From assembly GCF_007644045.2 (NCBI RefSeq), contig NZ_VMDW02000061.1, positions 1-64,000 of the forward strand: a DNA stretch of 64,000 nucleotides, given 5' to 3'. Of this stretch, positions 7,567 through 17,953 are shown piece by piece; position 1 is the first letter of the stretch, and every line of letters starts with the position of its first letter. The notes under the pieces are model-generated. The model was not told the DNA's origin and searched no databases. It worked only from the letters and a program-made list of their open reading frames with translations. The DNA comes from Vogesella urethralis. Lineage in GTDB: Bacteria > Pseudomonadota > Gammaproteobacteria > Burkholderiales > Chromobacteriaceae. The translations under genes and the position numbers were made by a program.

Positions 7567-7616
7567 AAAACTTGATTGCCTGAAGGGTAACACATTCAAA
7601 CAATTTGAACAATCTG

Positions 7617-7692
7617 TGGAGCGGGAAACGAGGCTCGAACTCGCGACCTCAACCTTGGCAAGGTTGCGCTCTACCAACTGAGCTATTCCCGC
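7617..7692 (-). tRNA. tRNA-Gly (anticodon GCC)
   Basis: A 76-nt cloverleaf with encoded CCA: acceptor GCGGGAA/TTCCCGC, D-arm AGCTCAGTTGGTAGAGC, anticodon stem CAACC/GGTTG around TTGCCAA, T-arm GCGAG/CTCGT. It follows pgsA by about 100 bases on the same strand. Confidence 0.97.
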
Positions 7693-7789
7693 ATAAAACT
7701 TGGTTTTTCTCAGAACTTCGCGGCGTCTTGTTTTCGCTGCGTCGTTAAGAGAAGGCGAATTATAATGATCTTTTCGGGGGTGTCAACAC

Positions 7790-8371
7790 TCAAACATCAA
7801 TTTTTTTGCCTGAAAATTCACGCGCCGCCATCTGCAAGTAATAAACCATTGACCACAAAGTCAAAATGACAGCGACAACCATAAACAATTTTCCGGCGAT
7901 CATGGTATCCAGCCCCGGCAGCAGCGGGCCGGCGTACAGCAGCAACAGAATGGCCACCATCTGGGCCGCCGTTTTCAGCTTACCGATATAGGCCACCGCC
8001 ACGCTGCCACGGCGCCCCATTTCGGCCATCCACTCGCGCAGCGCCGAAATGGCGATCTCGCGGCCGATGATGATCATCGCCATCCAGCCTTCCAGACGGC
8101 CCAGCTCCACCAGCAGGATCAGCGCGGCCGCCACAATCAGCTTGTCGGCTACCGGGTCCAGAAAGGCACCAAAGGCCGAGGTTTGCCCCAGGCGGCGTGC
8201 CAGGTAGCCATCCAGCCAGTCGGTGGCGGCAGCCAGGCCGAAGATGAAAGCGCCCAGGCTGTTCCGATGGTGCTGTAGCAGCACGCTGTCCGGCAGGAAA
8301 AAGACCGCCACACAGACGGGGATAAGGGCTACGCGCAGCCAGGTCAACAGGATGGGGAGGTTAAAGGGCAT
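7790..8371 (-). CDS. pgsA: CDP-diacylglycerol-glycerol-3-phosphate 3-phosphatidyltransferase
   Basis: A 193-residue inner-membrane enzyme making phosphatidylglycerol phosphate, the committed step to phosphatidylglycerol and cardiolipin. The complete CDP-alcohol phosphotransferase motif D-x2-DG-x2-AR-x8-G-x3-D-x3-D is present from DWLDGYLAR to LDPVADK. Several hydrophobic helices flank it (around residues 5-25, 90-110 and 145-180), and length is normal. The gene starts 17 bases after uvrC and precedes tRNA-Gly and tRNA-Cys, reproducing the widespread uvrC-pgsA-tRNA order. Confidence 0.96.
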   Translation of the reverse strand: MPFNLPILLTWLRVALIPVCVAVFFLPDSVLLQHHRNSLGAFIFGLAAATDWLDGYLARRLGQTSAFGAFLDPVADKLIVAAALILLVELGRLEGWMAMIIIGREIAISALREWMAEMGRRGSVAVAYIGKLKTAAQMVAILLLLYAGPLLPGLDTMIAGKLFMVVAVILTLWSMVYYLQMAAREFSGKKIDV

Positions 8372-8388
8372 GAGTCGGCTCTGTAGTG

Positions 8389-10194
8389 CTAGTGCAGGGC
8401 ATTATGGATTTTTTCGGCCAGCGCGCGGCTGATACCGTCTACTTGCGCCAGGTCGTCGATACTGGCAGCCACCACGCCGCGCAGCCCGCCAAAACGGGTG
8501 AGCAGCCGCTGCCGGCGCGTGGGGCCCACGCCCGGGATGTCTTCCAGTGTGGAGGTGGTACGCGCCTTGGCGCGCCGCGCACGGTGGCCGGTAATGGCGA
8601 AGCGGTGCGCTTCGTCACGAACGGTTTGAATCAGGTGCAGGGCGGCGTGGTCGTGCGGCAATTGTAGCGTCTTTTGCAGATGCGGCACGATCAGCGTTTC
8701 CAGGCCGGGTTTGCGCTCTTCGCCCTTGGCGACGCCGACGATGGGTACGTCGACGCCCACTTCGGCCAGCACGTCCAGTGCCACCCCCACCTGCCCCTTG
8801 CCACCGTCGATCAGCAGCACGTCGGGCAAGCGGCCGTCTTCTGCGGCCAGGCGGCTGTAGCGGCGGGTCAGCGCCTCACGCATGGCGGCGTAGTCATCGC
8901 CGGCGGCGGCAGTTTCAATATTGAAGCGACGGTACTCCGATGGCTGCATGCCGCCACGGTCGTACACCACGCAGGACGCCACGGTGGCTTCCCCCAGCGT
9001 ATGGCTGATATCGAAGCACTCCAGCCGCGCCACCTGCTCCACTTCCATCAGTTCGGCCAGTGCGGCCAACCTGCCCTGCTGGCTGGCGGCGCTCAGCAAG
9101 CGCTGTTCGATAGCCAGCGTGGCGTTCTTTTCGGCCATTTCCAGCCACACGCGCCGCTCGCCGATGGGGTTGCCCACAAACGCCAGCCGCTTGTCGGCCT
9201 GCTCCACCAGCGCCGCTTGCAGCTCTGGCGCCACCTGTTCGTTATGAATGATGACGGCGGGCAGGCTGGCACCCAGATAATGCTGCGCCAGGAAGGCTTC
9301 CAGGTTGGCCGCAGCGCTGCTGTCGTCGGCATTTTGCGGGAAGAAGCTCTTGTCGCCCAGGTGGCGACCGCCGCGAATCATCACCAGGTTGACGCACACC
9401 AGCCCGCCACGGCACACGATGGCGACGACGTCGGCGTCCAGCTGGCTGGTATTGCTGCTGATGAACTGTTTTTCCTGCACCCGCGCCAGCGCCTGGATCT
9501 GGTCGCGCAGCTCGGCTGCCTGCTCGAAGGCCAGCGCCTCGGACGCCGCCAGCATGCGTTCGGTGAGGGTATCGATCAGCTCGTTATGCTTGCCTTGCAG
9601 AAAGGAGACGGCGCCACGCACGTCTTCGCGGTAGGCTTCGGCACTGATCTCGCCGGTACAGGGGCCGGAGCAGCGCTTGATCTGGAATAAAAGGCACGGC
9701 CGCGAGCGGTTGGCAAACACGCTGTCTTCACAGGTGCGCAGCCGGAACACCTTCTGCAGGATCTGGATGCTTTCGCGCACCGCGTAGCCGTTGGGGTACG
9801 GGCCAAAATACTGGTGCGGTTTTTTGGGTTCGCCACGAAAGTACGCCAGCTGCGGCCAGGCGTGGCCCGACATCATCAGATAGGGGTAAGACTTGTCGTC
9901 GCGGAACAGGATGTTGTACTTGGGGGCCAGCGCCTTGATCAGGTTGTTTTCCAGGATCAGCGCTTCGGCCTCGCTGCGTACCACGGTGGTTTCGATGCTG
10001 GCGATCTGCGCCACCATCAACTGGATGCGGGGGCTGAGATCGTTCTTCTGGAAATACGAGCTGACGCGCTTCTTGAGGTCGATGGCCTTGCCGACATAAA
10101 GCACATTGCCCGAGGCATCGAACATGCGATACACCCCGGGCAGATTGGGCAAGCTGGCCAGTACCGGCCGGTAATCAAACGGGCTTGGCTGCAT
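8389..10194 (-). CDS. uvrC: Excinuclease ABC subunit C
   Basis: A 601-residue nucleotide-excision repair endonuclease that makes both incisions at a UvrB-bound lesion. The N-terminal GIY-YIG domain (about 14-95, GVYRMF and [13 protein letters not shown]) does the 3' cut. A UVR motif near 205-235 ([14 protein letters not shown]) contacts UvrB. The RNase H-like domain (about 380-530, with LLIDGGKGQ) does the 5' cut, and two helix-hairpin-helix motifs end the protein ([13 protein letters not shown]). Length is normal. The DUF4124 gene stops directly before this start, and pgsA follows. Confidence 0.97.
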   Translation of the reverse strand: MQPSPFDYRPVLASLPNLPGVYRMFDASGNVLYVGKAIDLKKRVSSYFQKNDLSPRIQLMVAQIASIETTVVRSEAEALILENNLIKALAPKYNILFRDDKSYPYLMMSGHAWPQLAYFRGEPKKPHQYFGPYPNGYAVRESIQILQKVFRLRTCEDSVFANRSRPCLLFQIKRCSGPCTGEISAEAYREDVRGAVSFLQGKHNELIDTLTERMLAASEALAFEQAAELRDQIQALARVQEKQFISSNTSQLDADVVAIVCRGGLVCVNLVMIRGGRHLGDKSFFPQNADDSSAAANLEAFLAQHYLGASLPAVIIHNEQVAPELQAALVEQADKRLAFVGNPIGERRVWLEMAEKNATLAIEQRLLSAASQQGRLAALAELMEVEQVARLECFDISHTLGEATVASCVVYDRGGMQPSEYRRFNIETAAAGDDYAAMREALTRRYSRLAAEDGRLPDVLLIDGGKGQVGVALDVLAEVGVDVPIVGVAKGEERKPGLETLIVPHLQKTLQLPHDHAALHLIQTVRDEAHRFAITGHRARRAKARTTSTLEDIPGVGPTRRQRLLTRFGGLRGVVAASIDDLAQVDGISRALAEKIHNALH

Positions 10195-10629
10195 TTACTT
10201 GCTACACCAGATACGCACTTCCTCGCGCGCTCGCTTCAGCATGTCCTCGCGCCGGGCGTCGGGCTTGCTGCCGGCGCGGTCCAGCGCCGCCAGGTTAGCC
10301 TGTGCGGTCTGGCAGTTTTGCTGCTTAACGTCCTGGTTGTGCTTTTCAATACGCTCGTTCAGGTTCTTGATGTCGGCATCCAGATTACCGCTGCTGCCAC
10401 CGACGCCACCGGCAGCCGGCGCGCCCAGCGGTGCCGACGCGGCGCGTGCCGCACTGCTGCCGCCCGGGTAGACCTTGATCTTGTCCACTTTCATGCCGGG
10501 CTTTTGTGCCGGCGGCGGCTGGTCGGAAAACACGGTGCGCCCGCTGGCATCTACCCACTTATACACTTCTGCGTGCGCCAGGGAGCAGGCTGCCAGCAAC
10601 AGCAGCGCTATCACTTTGTCTTTTTTCAT
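10195..10629 (-). CDS. DUF4124-domain exported protein
   Basis: A 144-residue protein with a signal peptide (MKKDKVIALLLLAACSLAHA) predicted to be cleaved after AHA. A short DUF4124 domain follows (EVYKWVDASGRTVFSDQPP), then a Gly/Ala linker and a C-terminal helical part (about 85-140) likely to form a coiled coil (KNLNERIEKHNQDVKQQN). The role of DUF4124 proteins is not established; they are common small periplasmic proteins in Beta- and Gammaproteobacteria. The stop codon abuts the uvrC start, so the two may be co-transcribed. Confidence 0.8.
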   Translation of the reverse strand: MKKDKVIALLLLAACSLAHAEVYKWVDASGRTVFSDQPPPAQKPGMKVDKIKVYPGGSSAARAASAPLGAPAAGGVGGSSGNLDADIKNLNERIEKHNQDVKQQNCQTAQANLAALDRAGSKPDARREDMLKRAREEVRIWCSK

Positions 10630-10708
10630 AAAAACCGTCTGTCAGTCCATGCTGCAGGCCACTTTATACACCGAGGCACAGCCGCAGGCAAAAGCGGCGC
10701 ATCCGGTT

Positions 10709-10737
10709 TTGCACTTGCGCGGCCAGATCGGTATAAT
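10709..10737 (+). promoter_or_regulatory. Sigma-70 promoter of guaB
   Basis: TTGCAC (10709-10714) and a perfect TATAAT (10732-10737) are separated by 17 bases. Predicted transcription start is near 10744, giving a leader of about 23 bases with GGAAA before the guaB ATG. Confidence 0.8.
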
Positions 10738-10754
10738 GCGTTTTTGCCGCCTAA

Positions 10755-12230
<1,476 letters not shown>

Positions 12231-12237
12231 GCCGCGC

Positions 12238-12251
12238 CAAGGTTGGCCGCA
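12238..12251 (+). repeat. CAAGGTTGGCCGCA word, copy 1
   Basis: An exact 14-base copy between the guaB stop and its terminator stem. The same word occurs at 16252, 21422 and (inverted) 25872. Confidence 0.85.
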
Positions 12252-12252
12252 C

Positions 12253-12280
12253 AAAACCCCGCAGCACGCTGCGGGGTTTT
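12253..12280 (+). terminator. guaB terminator
   Basis: A 12-bp perfect stem AAAACCCCGCAG/CTGCGGGGTTTT with a 4-base loop, continuing into T. The A-rich start means it could also work for the opposite strand. Confidence 0.9.
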
Positions 12281-12308
12281 TCTTTTGCTCCGGCCTGCCT
12301 GCACCGTG

Positions 12309-13154
12309 CTACACCAGCGGCGCCCAGATCTCGGTCAGCAGGTCTTTCGGCGCCGTATCCTGCGGCGAATTCAGGTACGCCTCCACGCACGGCCGGTCGG
12401 CCAGCTGCTCGCCACTCGCCGGCAGCCACACACCATACAACCAGCCGTAAGCCTGCTCCAGCTCGCAGTACGGGCCGCGATGGCAGATCACCACATAGCG
12501 GCCGGCCTCGATACGCCACGCTTCCAGCCCGGCCGGCAGGCTGACATCGGGCGGCAGCGTCAGGCAGGCGGCCGAACGCAGCTGTTCGGCCGGCACCGCG
12601 CGCGGGTCGTCCAGATAGATGCCGTACCAGCGGCTCTCAGGCCCCAGCCACGGGCGGGCGATGGCGCCCAGGCGCTCGAAGGCCTGGCCGATCTGCATGT
12701 AATCGCCGTGGTGCGGCAACGCCGCCAGCTGGATGGCGTGGTTCAGGGTGCGGAATTCGGGGGTGTACATGGCGTTCTCCAAACAGGACAAGTATTGCAG
12801 GCGCTGGACACAGTGCTGACGATAGCGACCCGGCGGCATGCCGTACGCCTGGCGGAAGGCGCGCACGAAAGCGGCGGCGCTGCCGTAACCTGCCCGCTGC
12901 GCCACCTGCAGCAGCGGCGAGCCAGGCTGACGCCGCAGCGCCAGTGCGGCCAACTGCAGGCGCAGGCGCTGCCGGGTATCGCTGACGCTCTCCCCCATCA
13001 CCGCCACATAGGTACGGTGAAAGTGATACGGCGAAAAGTGCGCCATGTCGGCCAGCACCGCCAGCGGCGTTTCCTGCTGCGGGTGCTGCCACAGGTAGTG
13101 CACCACCCGCAGCACGCGCTGCACGTGACGCTGGTAAGTGTCGCGGCTCGTCAT
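12309..13154 (-). CDS. AraC-family regulator with GyrI-like effector domain
   Basis: A 281-residue regulator. An N-terminal AraC double helix-turn-helix (about 10-110; PLAVLADMAHFSPYHFHRTY and LLQVAQRAGYGSAAAFVRAF) is fused to a C-terminal GyrI-like / AraC effector-binding domain (about 125-280). This is the Rob/SoxS-with-GyrI architecture used to sense small, often toxic, molecules. AGGAGG lies 7 bases before the ATG. It is divergent from the alpha/beta hydrolase gene, with 57 bases between starts, so it may regulate that gene; this is an inference from position. Confidence 0.87.
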   Translation of the reverse strand: MTSRDTYQRHVQRVLRVVHYLWQHPQQETPLAVLADMAHFSPYHFHRTYVAVMGESVSDTRQRLRLQLAALALRRQPGSPLLQVAQRAGYGSAAAFVRAFRQAYGMPPGRYRQHCVQRLQYLSCLENAMYTPEFRTLNHAIQLAALPHHGDYMQIGQAFERLGAIARPWLGPESRWYGIYLDDPRAVPAEQLRSAACLTLPPDVSLPAGLEAWRIEAGRYVVICHRGPYCELEQAYGWLYGVWLPASGEQLADRPCVEAYLNSPQDTAPKDLLTEIWAPLV

Positions 13155-13211
13155 CTGTATCCTCCTGTGCGTACACTAGGCGTCCCCGATTGATCCAGGT
13201 TGCGATTCTGC

Positions 13212-14105
13212 ATGAGCCTCACCTCCCCCTACCAGCCCCTGCACCTGCCGCGCAGCGAACAGCACACCTTCAACGGCCACGCCTATCACGTCCGGCGCTG
13301 GGGCCCGCACGACGCCCCGCTGCTGGTGATGCTGCACGGCTGGATGGATTGTGCCGACACCTTCCAGTTTGTCGCCGACCATATGGCCGGCAGCTGGCAG
13401 ATCGTGGCGCCCGACTGGCGCGGCTTCGGCCACAGCGCGTGGAACAGCGGCAGCTACTACTCGCCCGACTACCTGGCCGACCTGGACGCGCTGCTGCAGC
13501 ACTACAGCCCGCACCGTGCGGCCAACCTGGTGGGCCACAGCATGGGCGCGATGGTGGCCGGCCTGTACGCCGGCATCCGCCCGGAACGCGTGGCGCGGCT
13601 GGCACTGGTGGAAGGCTTCGGCCTGGCCGCCACCCGCCCGGCCGAGGCCCCGGGCCGCTACGCGCGCTGGCTGCGCGAAAAACAGCAGGCGCCGGCCTTT
13701 ACCGCCGTCAGCGGCCTGGACGACGTCGCCGCCAAGTTGCAGGCGCGCAACCCGCGCATGGCCCCGCCCTACGCGCAGCACATGGCTGCCGCGCTGTGCC
13801 GGCAGCAGAACGGCCAGTGGCAATACCGCGCGGACCCGCGCCACAAGATGGTGAACCCGGTGCTGTACCGGCTGGAAGAAGCCAAGGCTTGCTGGCAGCG
13901 CATCAGCGCGCCGGTGCTGTGGGTGATCGGCGGCGACATGTGGGACCACCCGATGGCCAAGGGCGTATTCGATACGCTGCCCGAACGCCGCGCCTGCTTT
14001 GCCAACCTGACGGAAACCACCATCGCCAACGCCGGCCACATGATCCAGTGGGAGCAACCGGCCGCGCTGGCCGATACGCTGGCTGCGTTCTTTGCTTATG
14101 CATAA
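13212..14105 (+). CDS. Alpha/beta-fold hydrolase
   Basis: A 297-residue hydrolase with oxyanion-hole motif HGWMD (42-46), nucleophile elbow GHSMGA (Ser110) and catalytic His276 in NAGHMIQWEQP. No signal peptide, so cytoplasmic. Substrate is unknown; the family includes esterases, C-C hydrolases and haloalkane dehalogenases. The ATG at 13212 is preferred over a TTG four codons earlier. The divergent AraC/GyrI regulator and the downstream aminotransferase (36 bases away) are the only context. Confidence 0.82.
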   Translation: MSLTSPYQPLHLPRSEQHTFNGHAYHVRRWGPHDAPLLVMLHGWMDCADTFQFVADHMAGSWQIVAPDWRGFGHSAWNSGSYYSPDYLADLDALLQHYSPHRAANLVGHSMGAMVAGLYAGIRPERVARLALVEGFGLAATRPAEAPGRYARWLREKQQAPAFTAVSGLDDVAAKLQARNPRMAPPYAQHMAAALCRQQNGQWQYRADPRHKMVNPVLYRLEEAKACWQRISAPVLWVIGGDMWDHPMAKGVFDTLPERRACFANLTETTIANAGHMIQWEQPAALADTLAAFFAYA

Positions 14106-14141
14106 CCGGCATGGCACGCCGCCGCGTTTTGCCTTAGTGTC

Positions 14142-15254
14142 ATGCCATCAGCTTTTATGGATACCGCCATGCCACGCTACGCCCGCCACCTGCAAGACGT
14201 CACCATCGCCAACCCGTTCCCCGGCCTGCCCAAGCTGGAAGCCCTGATCGGCCGCCGCATCGACAGCCGCATCGGCTCCAACGAAAGCATGGCCATCGCC
14301 GGCCATAGCGTCAGCCAGCAATGGGGCGAGGCGCTGTACGAACTGGCGCGGCTGTACCCCGACCCGTACGCCGGCGCCATCCGCCAGCGCGCTGCCGTGC
14401 TGAACAGCGTGGATGCGGCCAACGTGGTAGTCGACGCCGGTGCCGACAGCCTGATCGGCCTGTTCCTGCGCGCGCGGGTGTCGCCCGGCGACGTGGTGGT
14501 GTGCACCGCCGGCACCTACCCTACCTTCCGCTACTTTGCCGAAGGCGTGGGCGCCCGCGTGGTGGAAGTGCCGTACGCACAGCACGGCGACAGCCTGGTG
14601 AACGACCTGCCGGCGCTGCTGGCCGCCGTGCAGCAGCACCAGGCGGCGCTGCTGTACCTGGCCAACCCCGACAACCCCACCGGCAGCTATCTGCCGCTGA
14701 CCGACATCACCGCGCTGCGTGCCGCGCTGCCGGCAGACACCTTCCTGCTGCTGGACGAAGCCTATATCGACTTCTGCGACCAAGCCGAGCACCAGGGCAC
14801 GCTGCCCGACACCGCCCGGCTGCGTACGCTGTCCAAGGCACACGGCCTGGCCGGCTTGCGCATCGGCTACGCGCTGGCCCCGGCCGAGTGGGTGGCCAAG
14901 GCCGACCAGATCCGCACCCAGTACGGCACCTCCAGCGTGGCACAGGCTGCGGCAGTTGCAGCACTAGACCAGCCGGCCTGCAGCCAGCGCCTGATTGCCG
15001 ACACGCTGGCGCTGCGCGAGCAGTTGCAGCAAGCCTTGCAGCAAGGCGGGCTGCGCGTCATCCCGTCGCATACGAACTTCCTGGCCATCGTCTATCCGGA
15101 CGCCGATGCCGCGCTGGCCAGACAAAAAGCCCTGTGGGCGCAAGGGGTTGCCGTACACCGCCCGCCGCACCCGGCCATGCAGCACGTGCTGCGCGTCACC
15201 GCCCATCCGGACGCACTGCAAAAAAAGGTGCTGCAAACCCTGATTTCTCCATGA
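14142..15254 (+). CDS. PLP-dependent aminotransferase, HisC-like
   Basis: A 370-residue fold-type I aminotransferase. Motifs are ANPDNPTGS (substrate and PLP phosphate side), LLLDEAYIDF (Asp holding the pyridine nitrogen) and RTLSKAHGLAGLRIGY, in which Lys232 forms the Schiff base. This set is typical of histidinol-phosphate aminotransferases, and many such proteins also act on aromatic amino acids. No other his genes are near, so the substrate is uncertain. In-frame ATGs at 14157 and 14169 are alternative starts; none has a clear ribosome site. Confidence 0.83.
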   Translation: MPSAFMDTAMPRYARHLQDVTIANPFPGLPKLEALIGRRIDSRIGSNESMAIAGHSVSQQWGEALYELARLYPDPYAGAIRQRAAVLNSVDAANVVVDAGADSLIGLFLRARVSPGDVVVCTAGTYPTFRYFAEGVGARVVEVPYAQHGDSLVNDLPALLAAVQQHQAALLYLANPDNPTGSYLPLTDITALRAALPADTFLLLDEAYIDFCDQAEHQGTLPDTARLRTLSKAHGLAGLRIGYALAPAEWVAKADQIRTQYGTSSVAQAAAVAALDQPACSQRLIADTLALREQLQQALQQGGLRVIPSHTNFLAIVYPDADAALARQKALWAQGVAVHRPPHPAMQHVLRVTAHPDALQKKVLQTLISP

Positions 15255-15321
15255 AATAGGCGGGCGTCACTGCTAGAATGAGTTGAAATTCGATAATCTA
15301 GCCCCTACCGGATCCTTAGCA

Positions 15322-16188
15322 ATGAAGGTCCCTCAATTCGACGCCAGCACCACCGCAGACCTGGTACGCAATCTGGTCATTCCGCCCCGCCCTGCCATGC
15401 TCGACAAGCTGGTTGCCCTTCGCGGCAATCCGGACATGAGCCTGATGGACGTGGCAGACGTGATCGGTAGCGACCTCGGTCTGTCGGCCGCCATCCTGAA
15501 GGCGGCCAACAGCCCGTTTTTCGGCAGCGGCCGCACCCTCACTTCCATCCTGCAAGCCGTCAACCTGCTGGGCGAGCGCAATATCGTCCAGCTGGTACAC
15601 GGCCTGCTGCTGCGCCTGACGCTGACCAGCAATTCGCCGCCGGTCATCGAACAGTTCTGGGAACGCACCATGCACGAGTCCGCCATGGCGGCGGCCTTGT
15701 GCGAAAAGCTGGGTCGCCCCAGCGACGAGTGCCAGACCTTTGCCCTGTTCCGCGGCTGCGGCATTGCCGTGATGTTGATGCGCTACCCCAACTACGAGCG
15801 CACGCTGCGACTGGTCACCCAGGCGCGCGACCGCCAGATCAGCAAGATCGAGCAGGAATTCCACGGCACCAGCCACGACGTGGTGGGCTACCTGGTAGCC
15901 CGCACCTGGAACATGCCGGACAACTTCTGCCAGGCCATCCTGCTGCAGCACAACCCCGAACTGTTCAGCGACAGCGACGACGCACTGCTGGACCACGACC
16001 ACAAGATGATGGTGGCCGTTGCCCGCGCCGCGCAGCACGTGTGGCGCACCAGCACCGACCAGAACGGCGACCCGGGCTGGAAAGACCGCTCCGAGGAACT
16101 GATCGCCTACTTGGGCATGCACGAAGTGGAGTTTGAAGACTGGGTGGATGAAATGCACGACCGCATCCACGCCGGTGTTGGCTTGTAA
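15322..16188 (+). CDS. HDOD-domain signalling protein
   Basis: A 288-residue protein made largely of one HDOD domain (about 10-210; RPAMLDKLVALRGNP, LSAAILKAANSPFFG). HDOD domains resemble HD phosphohydrolases but usually lack full metal-binding residues and act in two-component or c-di-GMP signalling. No receiver or GGDEF/EAL domain is attached. ATG at 15322 gives the best domain boundary; a TTG at 15283 would add 13 residues. Confidence 0.82.
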   Translation: MKVPQFDASTTADLVRNLVIPPRPAMLDKLVALRGNPDMSLMDVADVIGSDLGLSAAILKAANSPFFGSGRTLTSILQAVNLLGERNIVQLVHGLLLRLTLTSNSPPVIEQFWERTMHESAMAAALCEKLGRPSDECQTFALFRGCGIAVMLMRYPNYERTLRLVTQARDRQISKIEQEFHGTSHDVVGYLVARTWNMPDNFCQAILLQHNPELFSDSDDALLDHDHKMMVAVARAAQHVWRTSTDQNGDPGWKDRSEELIAYLGMHEVEFEDWVDEMHDRIHAGVGL

Positions 16189-16207
16189 CTGCCAGCCCTT
16201 GCATGAC

Positions 16208-16229
16208 AAACCCGCCGCACGGCGGGTTT
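16208..16229 (+). terminator. Terminator of the HDOD gene
   Basis: AAACCCGCC/GGCGGGTTT stem with a 4-base loop and a run of six T, 19 bases past the stop codon. Confidence 0.88.
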
Positions 16230-16251
16230 TTTGTTGCCTGCGGCCGGGCGG

Positions 16252-16265
16252 CAAGGTTGGCCGCA
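16252..16265 (+). repeat. CAAGGTTGGCCGCA word, copy 2
   Basis: Exact 14-base copy lying between the two convergent terminators at 16208-16229 and 16286-16305. Confidence 0.85.
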
Positions 16266-16285
16266 ACAATGGGCGGGCATGAAAA

Positions 16286-16305
16286 AACCCGCCAGCAGGC
16301 GGGTT
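16286..16305 (-). terminator. Terminator of hslO
   Basis: AACCCGCC/GGCGGGTT stem with a 4-base loop; six T follow on the minus strand. It lies 23 bases past the hslO stop. Confidence 0.85.
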
Positions 16306-16327
16306 GTCTTCAGCGCAGCCGGCAGGC

Positions 16328-17206
16328 TTAGTGGCGTTGCTGCTCGGTACGCACCGCGTTGATCACGTCCATGCCGAACAGGGTGTTGACGTCTTCGTCG
16401 TCAAACACGTAGCGCTGGCCGCAGTATTCGCAGCCCACTTCGATGCTGCCCTGCTCCAGCACCACACTGGCCACTTCCTCGCCGCCAAGCAGCTTCAGCA
16501 TGTTGCCGACGCGCTCTTCGCTGCAGTTGCAGGCAAAGCTCACCAGTTCCGGGTCGAACACGCGTACCGCTTCCTGGTGGTACAGGCGGTACAGGATGTC
16601 CAGCGCGTCCAGCGACAGCAGCTCGTCCTGCTGCAGCGTTTGCGCCAGCGCCTGTACGTGCGGCCAACCTTCGGCGTCGCCGTGGCCATCCGGCAGGCGC
16701 TGCAGCAGCAGGCCGGCGGCGGTCTGGTCGTTACAGGCCAGCAGCAGCATGGTTTCCACCTGCTCGGAGCGGCGCATGTAGTTTTCCAGCATCTGGCTGA
16801 TGCTGTCTCCCTCCAGCGCCACAATGCCTTGCCACGGCTCGCCGTCCTTGGGCTCCAGCGTCATCACGAAGGTGCCACCCTCGCCCAACAGCTCTGCCAG
16901 CGGCGCGTCGTGGATACCGTCGTCGTAGCGGGCAGAGGCACGCACGGTGCGTTCGCTGGTGCACTCGGCTACGGCCAGGCGCAGCGCGCCCTTGCCGTGC
17001 AGCTGCATGATCAGCGTGCCGTCGAACTTCAGGTTGGCGGCCAACAGGCTGCTGGCGGCCAGCATCTGGCCCAGCACGTTCTGGATGGCGGCCGGGTAGT
17101 TATGGCGCGCCAGCACTTCCTGCCAGGCGCCGTCCATGCGAACCAGCGCACCGCGTACCGGTATGCCGTCGAACAGGAAGCGTTGCAGTGTATTGTGTTG
17201 GCTCAT
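16328..17206 (-). CDS. hslO: Hsp33 redox-regulated chaperonin
   Basis: A 292-residue holdase activated by oxidative unfolding. The C-terminal zinc-binding redox switch is complete: Cys226-x-Cys228 (FACNCSEER) and Cys259-x2-Cys262 (VGCEYCGQRY). The N-terminal core (1-180) has normal length. The start codon overlaps the stop of the proteasome homologue upstream (ATGA overlap), so the two are translationally coupled; this links an oxidative-stress chaperone to a peptidase. Confidence 0.96.
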   Translation of the reverse strand: MSQHNTLQRFLFDGIPVRGALVRMDGAWQEVLARHNYPAAIQNVLGQMLAASSLLAANLKFDGTLIMQLHGKGALRLAVAECTSERTVRASARYDDGIHDAPLAELLGEGGTFVMTLEPKDGEPWQGIVALEGDSISQMLENYMRRSEQVETMLLLACNDQTAAGLLLQRLPDGHGDAEGWPHVQALAQTLQQDELLSLDALDILYRLYHQEAVRVFDPELVSFACNCSEERVGNMLKLLGGEEVASVVLEQGSIEVGCEYCGQRYVFDDEDVNTLFGMDVINAVRTEQQRH

Positions 17207-17787
17207 GAATGGGTGTCCTTCTCTTTTTCAAGGGTATACAGGGTAAGCGGCAGCGAGGAGCTGGCGTCGAACTCGCAGCCGGCGCGGATGGCCGCCTCGG
17301 CAATGCCGGCCGCGTCCAACGGGCTGTCGTACAGCGCGTGCATGGCGCCCATGGCGAACTTGCGGCCGGAGCCGATGGCCCAGAAACGCGAGAACTGGTA
17401 CACCTCGCGCATCGGGTACACGCCGAAAATGCCGTGACTGTTGGCCACCAGCACCATCATCTGGCTGGATTCGTACGGGTCGTCTTCTTCCTCTTCCGGC
17501 CGCAGGTAGAAATGGTCCTTCAGCTTGGGATGAATCTTGCGGAAGGTTTCAAACAGGCCGGCACGGCTGCTGAAGTCGCGCGACTTCATGCCTTTCAGCG
17601 CCGCTTGCAGCACCAGATCGTGCGCGGCGGAGCCGGCAATGGCCAAGTAGCTGTCGCCCACACGGAAGATCTTGTTGCTGTACGCATCGTAGGCGGCCAG
17701 CAGTTTCTGGTCGTCACCGAAGGTGGTCTGGCTGTCCGCGGCAATGGCAATCTGCTTGCCCTTGCTTACCACGACGATGGTTGTCAT
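17203..17787 (-). CDS. Betaproteobacterial proteasome homologue (BPH), Ntn peptidase
   Basis: A 194-residue Ntn-hydrolase of the proteasome/HslV superfamily. After removal of Met1 the N-terminus is Thr, the nucleophile (MTTIVVVSKGKQ). Asp18 (AIAADSQTT) and Lys39 (SNKIFRVG) fit the Thr-Asp-Lys triad, and GSGRKFAMGAMHAL is a core helix found in the fold. It is longer than HslV (about 175 residues) and no HslU ATPase gene is near. The published BPH family forms double rings; the partner and substrates are not known. The ATG at 17787 is required to expose Thr; an upstream start would bury it. Coupled by 4-base overlap to hslO. Confidence 0.85.
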   Translation of the reverse strand: MTTIVVVSKGKQIAIAADSQTTFGDDQKLLAAYDAYSNKIFRVGDSYLAIAGSAAHDLVLQAALKGMKSRDFSSRAGLFETFRKIHPKLKDHFYLRPEEEEDDPYESSQMMVLVANSHGIFGVYPMREVYQFSRFWAIGSGRKFAMGAMHALYDSPLDAAGIAEAAIRAGCEFDASSSLPLTLYTLEKEKDTHS

Positions 17788-17953
17788 GCCTTGCCTTTCT
17801 GCGCTGCCGGGTAGCACATTGCTACCAGAGGGTCTGATATCGGGATTTTCTCACAAATCACAAGCCCGCCCAACGCTGCCACCGCAGCCAACGGGCTTGG
17901 CGCTGCCGGCAACGCGTGGAACAATGGCTGCATCAACCACCCGAGATTCCGCC

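Noticed and set aside
7198-7677. A 159-codon open frame on the minus strand before hmp.
   Set aside because: It runs through tRNA-Gly, tRNA-Cys, a terminator and the NsrR operators, so it cannot be a gene.
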